Origin: Pleodorina starrii
Taxonomy: Eukaryota > Chlorophyta > Chlorophyceae > Chlamydomonadales > Volvocaceae
Assembly: GCA_030267565.1 (NCBI GenBank)
Contig: BRXU01000008.1
Coordinates: 1,984,001-2,048,000, forward strand
DNA: 64,000 bases
Reading direction: 5' to 3'
The notes below the pieces were generated by a model. The model saw only the letters and a list, made by a program, of their open reading frames with translations. It did no database searches and had not been told where the DNA came from. Shown one piece after another: positions 11,831-23,251 of this stretch (its first letter is position 1; each line of letters starts with the position of its first letter). A program made the position numbers and the translations under genes.

Positions 11831-12954
11831 ATGCCGCCATATGCTGTTCTCTTCATCATTGCGGCCGGTTGCTGCAGCCAGTACCATTGTCCGTTCTCAG
11901 CCCCCGCCCCCGCCTCCCTTCCCTTCCCTTGGCCGCGCAGCCTCTGACGCTGTCCCTGTGCGCTGCGTGGCCAGTCGCCATGTGCGCCGCCACGCCGCGG
12001 ACGTGTTCACCAACAAATTTATACACCGGCAATGCGGGTGGCGGGTGGCAGTGCAGACCCGAGGGTGGGGACACACCTTCAGGGCAGTAACGAGCCTGCA
12101 GCAGGAAGGCGGAGGCGACGTTGGTGGAGGGACCCTTTTTGGGGGGGTGCCCGTGCTTTATTGGAGTTAAGAGGCGAAGCCCAGCCCATCGCAGATCAGT
12201 TTAGCCCAGCCCAGGCCAGCGAACCGCGCCGCAGTACTAGGCAACTAGCCGCCCGTCACCCAAACCGTCGCAAGGCCGCGCCCAGAAGCCGCTTCCAGTC
12301 AAGTCCCTCACAACCCAACCCAATCCACTGCGAACTAATCTTACAACATATGCAGGTTAGTTGCACGCCTTACATTGCAGACAGGAAGACAGGAAGACAG
12401 ACAAACAGACAGACAGCAGCATGTACGAATTAAGTACCAACGGCATCAACTTGTTCCCGCCGCACGCGTCTGCATTGGGCGAAAGGCGCGACGCGACGCG
12501 GCGCGTACACGCCGCGCGGCCTTCGACAAACGCACCGTAAACGACAAACGGCGGAACGCAAGCTCCAAATGTGCATCCAATGTGCATCCAATGTACCCCG
12601 CCAATGATGTACCGCCAATGATGTACCACTCCAACCACACACAAGCGTCGCATTCCTGGCCGGCCACTACTGCGCGGCCCCCCGCCCCTCCACGCCCCAC
12701 CGAGGCTTCCGGCCATCGCCGCGCAATCCCGCACCGCGGGCCGCTGCCCGTTTGCGGCTCATGGGGGCGGCTGGCGACTGCAACGCTAGCCGCTGTGGCT
12801 CCCGCCGCCGCCGCCATCTCCGCCATCGTTGGACGCGGCGGCGGTGGCGCCGTCGATCGGCGCTGGGTTGGTGTCCATGGCGGTGAGCCCGAGGACGGCG
12901 TAACCGAGAGGGAGCCTGCAGATCGCATTGGGCCCGTAGGGTATAAAGAAAAAA

Positions 12955-13098
12955 TCGCAGCGGAGAAGGAGACGGCGTTCGCGAACGGACCCAGAACCCA
13001 GCAATACTTACCGAACATATCTGTAACCTTACCGAGCTGAAAAGCGCAGCGACCGCGTCGCCGCCAGACCAACTCAGACGGACGAGTACGCGCGACAG
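12955..13098 (+). repeat. About 145-bp dispersed repeat, copy 2
   Basis: Second copy of 8052-8196, about 115 bp beyond the predicted stop of gene A. Between this copy and 12785 the minus strand keeps an open frame (12786-13004) ending NPAPIDGATAAASNDGG. It could be an alternative last exon of gene A, joined in phase from a weak donor near 13280, but I cannot confirm this. Confidence 0.6.
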
Positions 13099-13212
13099 CC
13101 CGTGGGGGAGCGTGAGGAGGTCTCGGCCACTGTCGGGAAGCCGCACGCCGTGACACACTGCCAGACTGACACGGATGGATGCCGGTAGGATGGATGGCAG
13201 TAATGCCTGACA

Positions 13213-16200
13213 TCACCGCCTCCCCGCTTCCCCCTTCCACTGAGCCCCACGGGCCCCCACTGCGGCTAACCTTCGGTTCATCCACGCCACAGTCGTCTGC
13301 TGCCAGTCGGGCGGGAGCTCCGCCGCCGTCACTCCGGAAAGCCGCAGGTGCACGCGCGTCAGCTGGACAGTGGGGTCGGACCGGTAGGGCGCCGCCCGCG
13401 CCGCCGCCACCATCGAGTGGAGCTCCTCAATCGTCAGCGGCGGCGCAGCGGCTTCCTTGGCGGCACCGGGCGGCGTCTCCTCGGCGGCGGCGGGGCCGCC
13501 GTCGGCGACAGCAGCAGCGGCTGGCGCCGCTGCTGCGGCATGCGTCCACCGCAACCACGCCGGCCACGGCAGCAGCTGCCATGGCCGGCGCCGCGGCCGT
13601 GGATGCGGATGGGGCTGTGGATTCGTGCAGTGGCGTTGTGGTGGTTCTGTAGTTCCTGTAGCAGCTTGCGGTGGCGACGGTAGCGCTTGCAGTGGCGACA
13701 GTAGGCTGGTGGACCCTTCATGATACAGTGGCTGCGACAGGCGCTGCGGTGGCGGCGGCCGGGGCAACTGCCCTCCGCCGGTCCCACCAGCTGATGGCCC
13801 ACGGCTCCAGTCCCCCGAGGTTGGCAAGCCCGCTCCGCTGCCCGCCTGTAGCGCCGCCGCCTGCTCAGGCCCCGTCCTGCCTTCCGTCATCTCCCCGCCG
13901 GGGCCTGTCATGAACGGCGCCGCGCCGTCGCAGTTCGCCCCTGGCCCGGCCTCCTGCTGCTGCTGCTGGTGCTGCGGCTGCGGCTGCGGCGGCTTCGGCG
14001 CTGCCGCTCCTGACCCCCCGGCATCGAATGCAAGCGGGCCCGCGTCGTCATCACCGCCCGCAGCATCGGCGGTGCGGCTCGGCTGCTGCGGCGATGGGGG
14101 GTGAGTCACACCGACCCACGGGTCGGCTCTGAGCCACACTGACCCAGGGGTCACAGCCACATCGACCCGTGGGTCCCACTGACCGACTCCTGGGTCACTC
14201 CGACCGACTCGTGGCCCGCAGCTGCTGCCATCCGCGACGGCGCCGCCGCCGACGAAGGCAGGCGGCCAAGCAGCGACCGTTGCGGTCCCCTCCGTGGACG
14301 TCGACGTCGTTGCATTCTCGGCCGCCGCGCCCCCATCTCGTGTCGCTGCTGCCAAGAACCGCTGCTGCTGCAAACGCTGCGGCGGCGGCGGCTCCACGAC
14401 GCCGCTTCCGTCCGCTTCCGCTTCCGACAGCTGCGTCGCCACGTCCCGCCGTCGGTTTCGAACACTCGTCGCCGCACTGTAACCCACAGGTGCCGTCGCC
14501 GCCCATGCACCCGGCTTCGACGGCTGAGCTGGCGCCGGCGGCGCCGTCACCGCCTTCGGAGCAGGGCCCCGCGGCGCCTCCGGCGCCGCCAGCAAGGCCG
14601 GCGGCCTAGCGACACCCATCTGGGTCGCCGGCGGCGTCATCATTCGCAGCAGCGCCGACCAAATCCGGCCCCGAAGGGACGTGAAGGCCACGACGGCCAC
14701 GACCGTGATGACTTGCCGTACCCAGAGGCTGGGCAGCGAGTACGGCACCTGGTCCACCAGACCGTGCTTGGCGAGCAGCAGGCTCACGACCGAGAGTGAT
14801 CCCGTGACGTACACCGCAATCAAGTAGACCATCCAAGCTGGGAGCTGGGGATCCGGGGCGGGGTGCGGGGTGGTGGGGATCGGGGGTAAAGAGAAGATAC
14901 CGCAGCGGAGACGGAGACGGAGCGGAGCGGGGAACGGGGGGCAGCGAGGGGCGGGTGTCGTTAGGGCGGCGGGCAGGGGGTCAGGGAGTGATATGCTCCT
15001 TTATATACGGTAACAATGAGTCACTGCGGACGTTGTTGAGCTGGGGGGCCCGCCCGTTTGCGCTGGCGCCCGGCGGCGGCATTCCAACATCTCCAACAAC
15101 GCGGGCCCCGGGATTCCAGCCCCGGTGCGCTCGCGCCCGCGTCCAGCCAGCCTCATCCCGCAGCCTCTCCGTCCTCGGGCCCCCTCACACACGTCCCCTT
15201 TGCCGCCCCACAGCTCACATTTCGTCACATACCCATGATGCCTCTCCAATCACGACCGCCGTTCCTCACGACTCCACGACTCCAGTTCGTCAGACCGAAA
15301 TTAAGCCGAAGAAGAACGAGATCCAAGAAACCAAGATCCAAGAAACTCAATCCAACTCATTTCAACCCAATCCCAGGCCAATCAACTCACCCAGCCCAGG
15401 CAACTGACACTCACCCCGACCAGTGCCGTGTAGCCCAGCGCCTCGCAAGTGGAAGGCGTGTAGTGCGGCACACACGACGGCGGCGCCGAGCCCAGGAGCC
15501 CCCAGCAGATGGACGGAACGAAGAGATCGTTAAGCAGGCAGGCGTTCAGCCAAGCCGCCTGAAGGGACGGCGAGAGGCGCCGCCGCAGCGGCGGCACCAC
15601 CAGTGCGGCGGTGTAGAGCCAGGTAAGCACCACATTGATCGAGCACCAGCTCTCAGGGAGAGAGAGCACCGGAGGTTTGAAGTAGGCGGCGTGGGTGGCG
15701 TAGGAGCGGGCGAGGAGGTAGAGGAGCTGCTTTGGTGTGGGGCTGTCGGTGGGGCGGTCGGCACAGGGGAAGTCGGGGAACTGCGCGCGGAGGCCAGCCG
15801 CCAAGTGGGCGTGGAAGGCGTCCGGCTCCGGGGCGCAGGAGGAATGGTTCAGGACGCGAGCCAAGTGGGTGAAGGTATCTGGAGGAGAGGTTGGGGCGGT
15901 GGTGAAGGGCGAGGCCGGACGATGGGCAAACTCAACTGTCAATTACGGCCGAACGTGGTTTTTGAGGTTGGAGTTATAGATGGAAGAAAGAATCCAAAAA
16001 CATGCGCACCTGCATGGTAGAGCAGGCAGAGCGTCACCGACTGAACCAGCAAGGCCGTCCAACCCTGTCGGCTCTTCAATTTGCAAGGCGAGGAACCGCG
16101 CGGAGCACGCCACAGCCCATGCTTCAACATGGTCACCATGTGTGCCTCTAAAGCTTCAACTGGGCGTTGCAGTAAGCTGCTAGAGAGCGGCAACCGCAGT

Positions 16201-16286
16201 TACGAACCCGTGTTCGGACCGCGAACACCATGGCTACGGAAATTTTGCATAAGCCCATGCTCAAATGGCTCGAGGTGGACTATCAT
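13213..16286 (-). CDS. Gene A: multi-pass membrane protein, unknown family
   Basis: Proposed exons on the minus strand: 16286-16238, 16159-16010, 15935-15415 (or 15391, a second in-frame GTGAGT) and 14844-13213, giving about 783 residues with all phases consistent. Hydrophobic segments suitable for membrane spans include GWTALLVQSVTLCLLYHA, INVVLTWLYTAALVVP, YLIAVYVTGSLSVVSLLLA and VITVVAVVAF, about five or six in all. After the last span, roughly 400 residues are low-complexity (Ala, Pro, Gly, Gln), ending in a more ordinary stretch (LTRVHLRLSGVTAAELPPDW). I do not recognise the family. The start is uncertain: the frame stays open upstream to about 16390 and the first donor (GTAGCC) is weak. 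Two introns are short, 78 and 74 bp. The coding part at 14113-14196 contains degenerate GACCC-GGGTC repeats. Confidence 0.55.
14113..14196 (-). repeat. Degenerate GACCCNNGGGTC repeats inside gene A
   Basis: GACCCACGGGTC (14113), GACCCAGGGGTC (14141), GACCCGTGGGTC (14164) and GACTCCTGGGTC (14185) recur every 21-28 bp within the last exon of gene A. In the protein they encode repeats of the form DPWVG / DPRVG / DPGVG. Confidence 0.75.
14882..14920 (+). repeat. GATACCGCAGCGGAGACGG micro-repeat in gene A intron 3
   Basis: The segment GGGGTAAAGAGAAGATACC followed by GCAGCGGAGACGG lies about 40-75 nt upstream of the gene A exon 4 acceptor. On the coding strand it reads CGCTGCGGTATCTTCTC then TTTACCCC. 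Related copies lie at 8037-8062 and 12937-12970 (plus) and at 9695-9722 and 10521-10566 (minus). Confidence 0.6.
14981..15035 (+). repeat. GGAGTGATATGCTCC repeat, copy 2, in gene A intron 3
   Basis: 55 bp matching 8847-8896 with a few extra bases in the middle. Relative to gene A transcription it reads GGAGCATATCACTCCCTGA, the same orientation as the two copies in gene C introns. Confidence 0.7.
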
Positions 16287-16523
16287 ATGCTCTTTGTAGA
16301 AAGCTCTGTAGAAAACCGTCCAATTAGCGACCAACGACTTGGCAAGAGAAGCAGGAGTAGAGCACGCACGTACGTATACATTATAAAGCCACAATTATTG
16401 CGTCGGCCTATGAGGAAGGACGAACGGTCTCGCTTTGCCTCTGTAGATTTTGACGAGGAGCAACAACGAATCAGTATGACGATTCACTTTCAGGGCCCGA
16501 TGTATACCGTACCGACGCAATCT

Positions 16524-17190
16524 TTTTGCGACGCGGTTAATTTGCGAGGCCAGAAAATATTTAAAATTTGGATATGTAAACGCTATTATTTTGCGAGGCG
16601 CCAGTAGGAGTTTATTTGTAAACTTTTGAAATTTGCGAGCTCTTGAGCCGTATGTCATAGTTTGCGAACTGGCATCTTATCGTCAGCGCAAAGGAATTGC
16701 ATTCTACTGAAGGAATTGGACATACCGGGTGCCATACCTGCTTCACGCCACCCATCCGGCCCAAAACCCATCCGCCCCACAGCCACGGGCTTGGCCTTGG
16801 GCTGCTTGCCTTTCGTAGTGGCCTTCCTGCGTCCCGGATCCCCTCCCCCGTGCAGCAGCCTGTCCACCCGCCCACCCCGCTGCCCTTTCTCTCTGCCTGC
16901 CACGGCCCCTTGCCGACTGGGACATGCCGGCCCCCGTTGGCTCCACCGCCGTCGCCGCCTCTACTCCCCGACCGGCCGTGCCCGCCGTAGCCCCGGCAGC
17001 CCTTCCCCGCCGGCCCCCACAGCGCCCCCACCACCCGCAGCTCGCGGCAAATAATTTATATTTGCGAGAAAATTTTGCGAGGTGCCTTGGGAGTTTTTTT
17101 TGAAACTTTAAATATTTGCGAGGGACCCTTCCGAGTTTTGTTTGACACTTTGCGAGGCCCCAAACAGTTAATTATTTATTCGCAAAAAGA
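16524..17190. repeat. TTTGCGAG repeat cluster upstream of gene A
   Basis: Exact TTTGCGAG occurs near 16541, 16590, 16632, 17061, 17074, 17115 and 17149, with variants near 16525, 16661 and 17180. Several copies extend into a longer unit of about 40 bp: TTTGCGAGG, a few GC bases, GGAGTTT, TTTG-AACTTT. The copies form two AT-rich blocks (16524-16670 and 17041-17190) around a 370-bp GC-rich core. The cluster lies upstream of the gene A start and could include its promoter, or it may be an unrelated satellite. Confidence 0.7.
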
Positions 17191-20100
17191 TTGCGTCGGT
17201 ACGGTATTCGCATGATGCACGTGCATCACACCCTCCCTGTTATGGGCGCCAATACCGTATCAGCGGCTGACAATGCTGCTTGCTGCTGCCGCTGCTGCTA
17301 TCTGGGACCCCTTCCGTATCGCTAGTACGGTGGCAAGCGTGCCCTCTTTCGGCGCCTCGCGCTGTCCGCAAACGCAGTCCCTTTTTTGATGGCAACGCAT
17401 GATAACAGCACCAACAGTCCACGCCCCCCCCCGCGGGTTGTGCGGGAGCGCTCTCATTCAGCGCTCCTCAGAAACGCACGTGACCCCGGAATTACGCCAC
17501 ACGCCGCCGCCGCCATGCATACACACACACGCGCGCACATACACACACACACATCCCGTGTCCCCCACTCCCCCGGCAAGCCACACAACCCCAGCTGCCA
17601 GGCCCGGCGCCCCCCTTCTCGCCTGCAGTACATCCTTGACGCTCGGCAAGCGACCCACTCCGGCCTTGGCCGTTACCGCTGCCCTAAAACCCCATCGGCA
17701 GCACGCAAAAAGTTCGTGGAAACAGGCCCTGCACCGTCCTGGCACCCTGGCATCACCGCGCGCACCTCGCTTTGCCGCTGCGGATTGCTGCTTGCTTCCC
17801 ACTCAGCTATCCGCCACGCTTAACCTCCCGCCACGCTAATGCAACCCCCGGGGGCGACGGCACGCAAACGTGCACACATACACGACGCGCAACCATAAAA
17901 ATCGTATCATTATTAGGTCCCTAACAAAAGACACACACACACGCACGCACATTTACACACAGTTCATGTGTGCATGTGTGCGTTTGTGAGCATCCGTCGC
18001 CTGCAGACACGGTCAGCAGCAGACGCCCGCGCGCGCGTGTGTGCGTGCGGCGCCCTCTCCTGCCAAACACGCGCACGCGCACATACAGCCCGCGGGTCGA
18101 CGGCGTTGCTGCAAACGATGCGAAAAAGGAGCAGCGGAGGAACCCACATGACACCCACATCGCCACATGACACATACACACACTCGCGAGCACACACACA
18201 AATCAGCCCGTCCTCCTCGACGACCTGGAAGTTCAGTCAATTAGTTACCGAATGGTATGTGCGTTTCGGTGGCCGCGGGAGCGGCACCAGAGCAAAGAGC
18301 TCCGTTACGGCTCCGGAACCAGCCCAACCCGTGTCGTGTCCGAAAAGAAATGCCTGCCTTGGTGGCTGCTGCAAAACGCAACGCGACCATCCCCAGTAGT
18401 CAACAGAACCTCCCCCGTAGCCGCACGCACCAAACCACGACCCAATCCACAGACGGTGCGATCCGCCGGCCGGCCCCCACTCGCCGTGGACCGGCGCAAC
18501 GCCGCGCGACCCACGGGTCGGTTCCCCCGGCCCATCCAAGCTCTCGTGGCCCAACGCCTGTCGACATAATGTACACTTTTTTGCTGCCCGGGTGCAGCCT
18601 AGCCGCAGCAGTGGGATGAGACTTGTACGGCATCGGCACGGCAGGTACGGCAATCGCGACCTGTCCCTGGTTGGGAGGTTGCGATTGCGATTGCGATCCA
18701 GCGGCCATCCAGGAGCGCTGCCCGGAAAAGAAACGCCGCCGTCTCCAGCCACGATAGTGTGAAGCCAGGAGCACACAACCCCACTAGGCCCAAGCACGAG
18801 CCCGGAACAGACATCCATCCGCAAAAACAAAACCCTAAAACCCCCTCAACACACCCACACACACGCATGCACACACCAAAGAATCCTCGAACGATGGCCC
18901 AGTCCTCGTGCAGTGCTCGACGGCCAAACCCATTAAGCGCGATGTGCGTGTGGCAGGAGGGCCAAGCAGAGGCGACATTCCGACTGCGCCGCAGCGCAGC
19001 ACGTGCAGCAGTACACTCGCAGGACAATGCACACACACACACAAACCCCACCACCACACACACACACACACCACGGCGACGACGACCAGGGCGACACGCG
19101 GGCGGGAGGGCAAGCCGCGCGCGCGCTACGAGAGCGCCGTTGGCACCACCCTTGTGAGGACACACCCTAGGGGAGGGGGGGGGCGGGACAGCACCCACCG
19201 TGAAAAGAGAAGAAGCGACAGCAGAGAAGCATGAAAAGAGTAAGTAAATGACACACACACATACACACACAATTGAGGGTGCGGCGACAAGACGTAGAAA
19301 GAGGCGCGCGGCCGGAGGCGGTAGCGGCGGTGGCGGTGGCGGCAGCGGTGGCGTGTGCGTTGGCAGCAGCTGCCGTCGGAGCGACCGGAGCGGGCGGCAG
19401 CGGGCGTTCCGCCGCCCACGCAACGCAGCCCACTCGGCATACGGGTGGCATTGCCCACGTGCCCACGCCGCCGCAGCGCACGAGCGACTCAAGACTCGAC
19501 CCGAAGCGACCCGACCCCAACCGGTCCGACCCGCCACGCGTCGATAGGGCTGGCTTCCGAGCCGCGCCAAGACAAGCGCGGCGACGCTCCTGCCCGCTCC
19601 GCCCCCCGGGGCACCGCGGCACCGCACTCCAGGCGCCGTCAAGCCTGGCCTGGCCTGACCCGGAGGCAACATCCATTCCAGCGGTCGAGGGATTGTCGGG
19701 TGATCCATACCCCGGGTTCATGTCTGCCACATACCTTCCCCTCTTACGTTCAACACGACTGACGGTACCACCACCACCACCACCCCCCGGGGCCCGCGAG
19801 TGTCATGTCGTACCAAGTTGGGTTTGGGCCCCGGGTCCTGGGTCCTGGGTCGCCCCACGCCGGGGCCGGAGAGTGTCCGGCACCAGCATTGTCTCGGAGC
19901 ACGCGCCGCGGCCGGCCTGCCTCGCCCACCACCACCACCACCGCCACCAGCAGCACACCACCGCCGGCCCCGAGGCGCGAATGGCACGTCACCCCCAACG
20001 GCCTCCATCCTAACCGCCAACGAGCCTCGATGTCCGTTTCCGCCACTGATGACATCGCCGCCGGCTGTGGCGGCTGCAAGTGCGCGCGGCCGCGAGACGA

Positions 20101-23100
20101 CCGTGCCAGACTGCCAGTGCATATCCTCACACATACACATACCGCACACATACACACACCCGCACCGGGTCGCTCTGCGGTGGAAGGCCCAAGGCAGTCC
20201 CAGCGTCCCCCGAGCCCTTGTGCCCTACCCCTTACTTGCATCGGGTGCCGGGGCCGAGGTCGCAGTGGCAGGGTGTGCACCTGCAGCAGTCCTTCGGTGA
20301 GAGTGTGCGCACGACGCCGCCGCCGGCAAAACATGTTTGGTGAGCGGATGTGTCACGTTGGTGCAATGCGTCGTGCTGGCTGATGGCGGCGTGTGCTGGT
20401 GGAGCCCGCGCGGAGAGTCGTGAAAGGGAGCCGCAGATGGTTATGGGTCGTGTCGTGTCGGTCACCCCAACCCACGACCAGCCGCGGCTTCGCTGGCACC
20501 GGCACAGCAAAGACAAGGCAAGACGAGACGAGACAAGACGAGAGGCAAGGCAAGGCAAGGCAAGACGAGGCCGAGGGCCCGGCCAAGGCGCCATGGCAGA
20601 AGGCCATATGGCTTGAGAGGCAATGGGGGAGGCAGTGGGGCAGGGCGGGGCGGGGCGGCGCGGGGCGGGGCGCAGACCGGAGCTGCTCCTTCGAACCGAA
20701 CCGAACGGCCCCCGCCACACCGCGCTGCACTACAACCACACCACAACCACAACCACACCACACCCGCACCAGGCGACGCCATGCACCGGCCGGCCCGGCC
20801 CGGCCCGACCCGGCCCGCAAATTTTACGAAGTCCGACACCCTCCCTTCATCCCCAACCCGCCGCCGCGGCAGGCCGCCAGCCCGCAATCCTCCACCTGCC
20901 CCGCACCAGCCACACCACCCCATCTCCTGCCCCCGCTCCCGCAACCGCGTCCGGCGATCCCTCTCACGGCCGCAGTCTTACCAGTTTCCGCATTTCCGCC
21001 GCCGCAAAGGCAGCCCCTGCCCTCCTTCAGTCCTCCTCGACAGAATGGGGGTAGTGGCACCCACCCCGACGGCCAGCCTCTCCCATTGACAACGAGAGCA
21101 TACCCGCCCGCCCGCCCCCCGAACCGCCCGCCGCGGCCGCCGTACATTTCGGAACATTTAGCACCTCACGTGGCCCTCCCTGACACCGGCTATCATTCGC
21201 CCGCCTGTACACCACCGATCCCGAACCAACCACCAACCGCCAACGCCGAACGAACACGAAACCGCCCGCCCGCCCGCCACAGGCGCCGCCCTTCTTAGTA
21301 AGCCGCCGGGGCCCGCGCGACATCACCGAGATCTGAGACCACAACGCATCCAGCAGATCCGCTACGCCCGCGCAGCGGCATGCGCGTATCCTCCTTCTTC
21401 AAAACCTTCGGCACATAAAGAGCGCCGGGCCGTACGGTACGACTAAAGGATCTCGTTTTGGATCTCCGCGAAAACACTTCTGTTTCGTGATCGTGATAAA
21501 TCGTCAGCGCCATTCAAGCACCTGAGGCTAGGATCGGGATCCAGATCCGAACTATTGGTAGATCCAGATCTTAAATCCGGCAACCCGAGGACAGCGCGGG
21601 CGCGCGCGGCGCCCAAGCCAACAACGCCTCCGCGCGCGCTTCCGTGCCCCGGCCGGGCAGCCCTAGGGTTGTTTTGAAAAGGACATCACTTTCATTCTGT
21701 GAAACGGGACGTCCCTCCAGCGAATGCAGCATACTAAAGGTGTGATGATTTTATGTGACCGACGCGACGCAAACAAACCGCCAGCCAAAACATAATCCAC
21801 GAAAGTAGGGCCGGCGCAAGCCGCCCGACGGACGGTACGGCACGTGCGCCGGCTTGCGCCGTGCATGCATCCACCCACATCGTTTCTAAGGGCTTTCGTA
21901 AGACAAATAACATGCGTCCGCGCAAGCCGGCTGTGTGCCAAAGCAGGCCACACAACATTTTCAAAATGTCCCGAAAGAAGCCGAAACAACGGGGCGCTTA
22001 CTAATCGGTTAATTAGTTCGTTAGTACCTGGAAATCGACAGCGCCCCGTGTCTACCCTAGGGAGAAATTACTTGCCGGCTTCCGATTCACAAACAGAACC
22101 AAGCAGAGCAGGACAGGACAGGACAGAGAAACGGTATTGCCGCGCTCTGTAAAGCCCCGCGCCGCAAACGACGCAAACGCCTCCTTAAGGAAAGCCCTTA
22201 CTCCCCCGAAAATCGACACCAGAGTCAGCTATGATGCGCGGAAAAGAAAGGTTACGACACACGAACGCGAACGCGCCTAAAGTCCCGATTGCCCAGCGCC
22301 ATCTTCCCCCGGACTTTTAGCCAATCATTTCTCTCCCTTCCCTCCTCCACCAAGCCGCCCGCTCCGCGGGACACGCCCCTATGTACCGCCGCCGCCGCCG
22401 CCATCGTGTCCGCCCACCACATATCGTTTGCCCGCCGCCGCGTGGCGCGGGCACTGTAAAAGCCGGGGAGAGAAGTGGAGGGGGTGCTCATTGTAGCGCG
22501 TTCTTACCAGTTTACCAAGCGCCACGGCAGAAAGGACCTGAAGCTGCCCGAACCAAGCAGCAGCTGTAACGACGGCCGAGGAATAACTCACAAACGACCC
22601 AGCTCTCTACGCCCCTCCTGCGGCATCATCACCGTCAGCGACCGAAGCTAGTTTTCAAACACGCCCGATTTCGACTAAACGCCCGTGAGAAGAGCGAGCA
22701 GCAGTGCTGCCACTAGTGGGATGCGTCTAATCATGAGAACGAGCTCCTTCCGCCAGAGGCCGCCAGAGTCCACCACTCGCGGCCATTCCACCACCAAATC
22801 CCAAACCCCTCGCAGCCCTTCTCGTCGTCGAAATCCTTTCGCGCAAATCAGAATTTAGTGGGAATCCTCTCTTCCCCCCGCCCCGCGCCCCCCCGCAAAT
22901 CAGAAAAAGAATACCCCGCAACATGCGGCGCGCCCGGTAGAAACATTTCCACATTTCCAGCCCGGGGCTAAAAAACAGCACGAATCGTTTACCGTTGCAG
23001 CAGCGATGAAGCTGCCCGCCGAGCCGGCTCCCCGGCCGCCCCTGCCGCAGCCGCCACCACCACCACCGTCGTCAGCAACAGCAGCAGCAGGGCTTGCCGC

Positions 23101-23251
23101 CGCCGTCAGCCTCCACCGCCGCCCCCACCACCGCCGTCACAGCAGCAGCCCTCGCTCCTGCTCCTCCTCCGTCGTCCTCCTCCCTCTCCTCCTCCTCCTC
23201 GCTCCTTCTGCTCCTCCCGCGCCGCCACCTCCTCCTCGCTCCTCCTCGTCC
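17191..23251. other. Gene-poor, CA-rich intergenic region
   Basis: I find no gene. Long open frames such as minus 18599-19708 and plus 20393-21298 lack motifs, overlap other open frames on both strands, and follow the CA/GT and purine-run composition. CA-rich tracts occur near 17520-17560, 17930-17960, 18170-18205, 19030-19075 and 19247-19272. A short AT-richer zone at 21500-22250 also shows nothing recognisable. Confidence 0.45.

Larger units (their letters stand above)
7446..12954. other. Gene-poor region with short repeats
   Basis: No convincing gene. Long open frames (for example minus 8126-8764 and plus 11481-12170) are pyrimidine- or purine-biased shadows without motifs. The region holds short dispersed repeats near 8037, 8847, 9695 and 10521, listed separately, and a CACAC/CATAC microsatellite at 11781-11830. 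Confidence 0.45.

Noticed and set aside
18599..21298. Long open frames on both strands (369 and 301 residues)
   Set aside because: Composition follows CA repeats and purine runs, frames overlap on both strands, and no motif or phased splice signal supports them.
21663..21989. 108-residue minus-strand frame of normal amino-acid composition
   Set aside because: No recognisable motif, no neighbouring phased exons, and no start or stop context that sets it apart.
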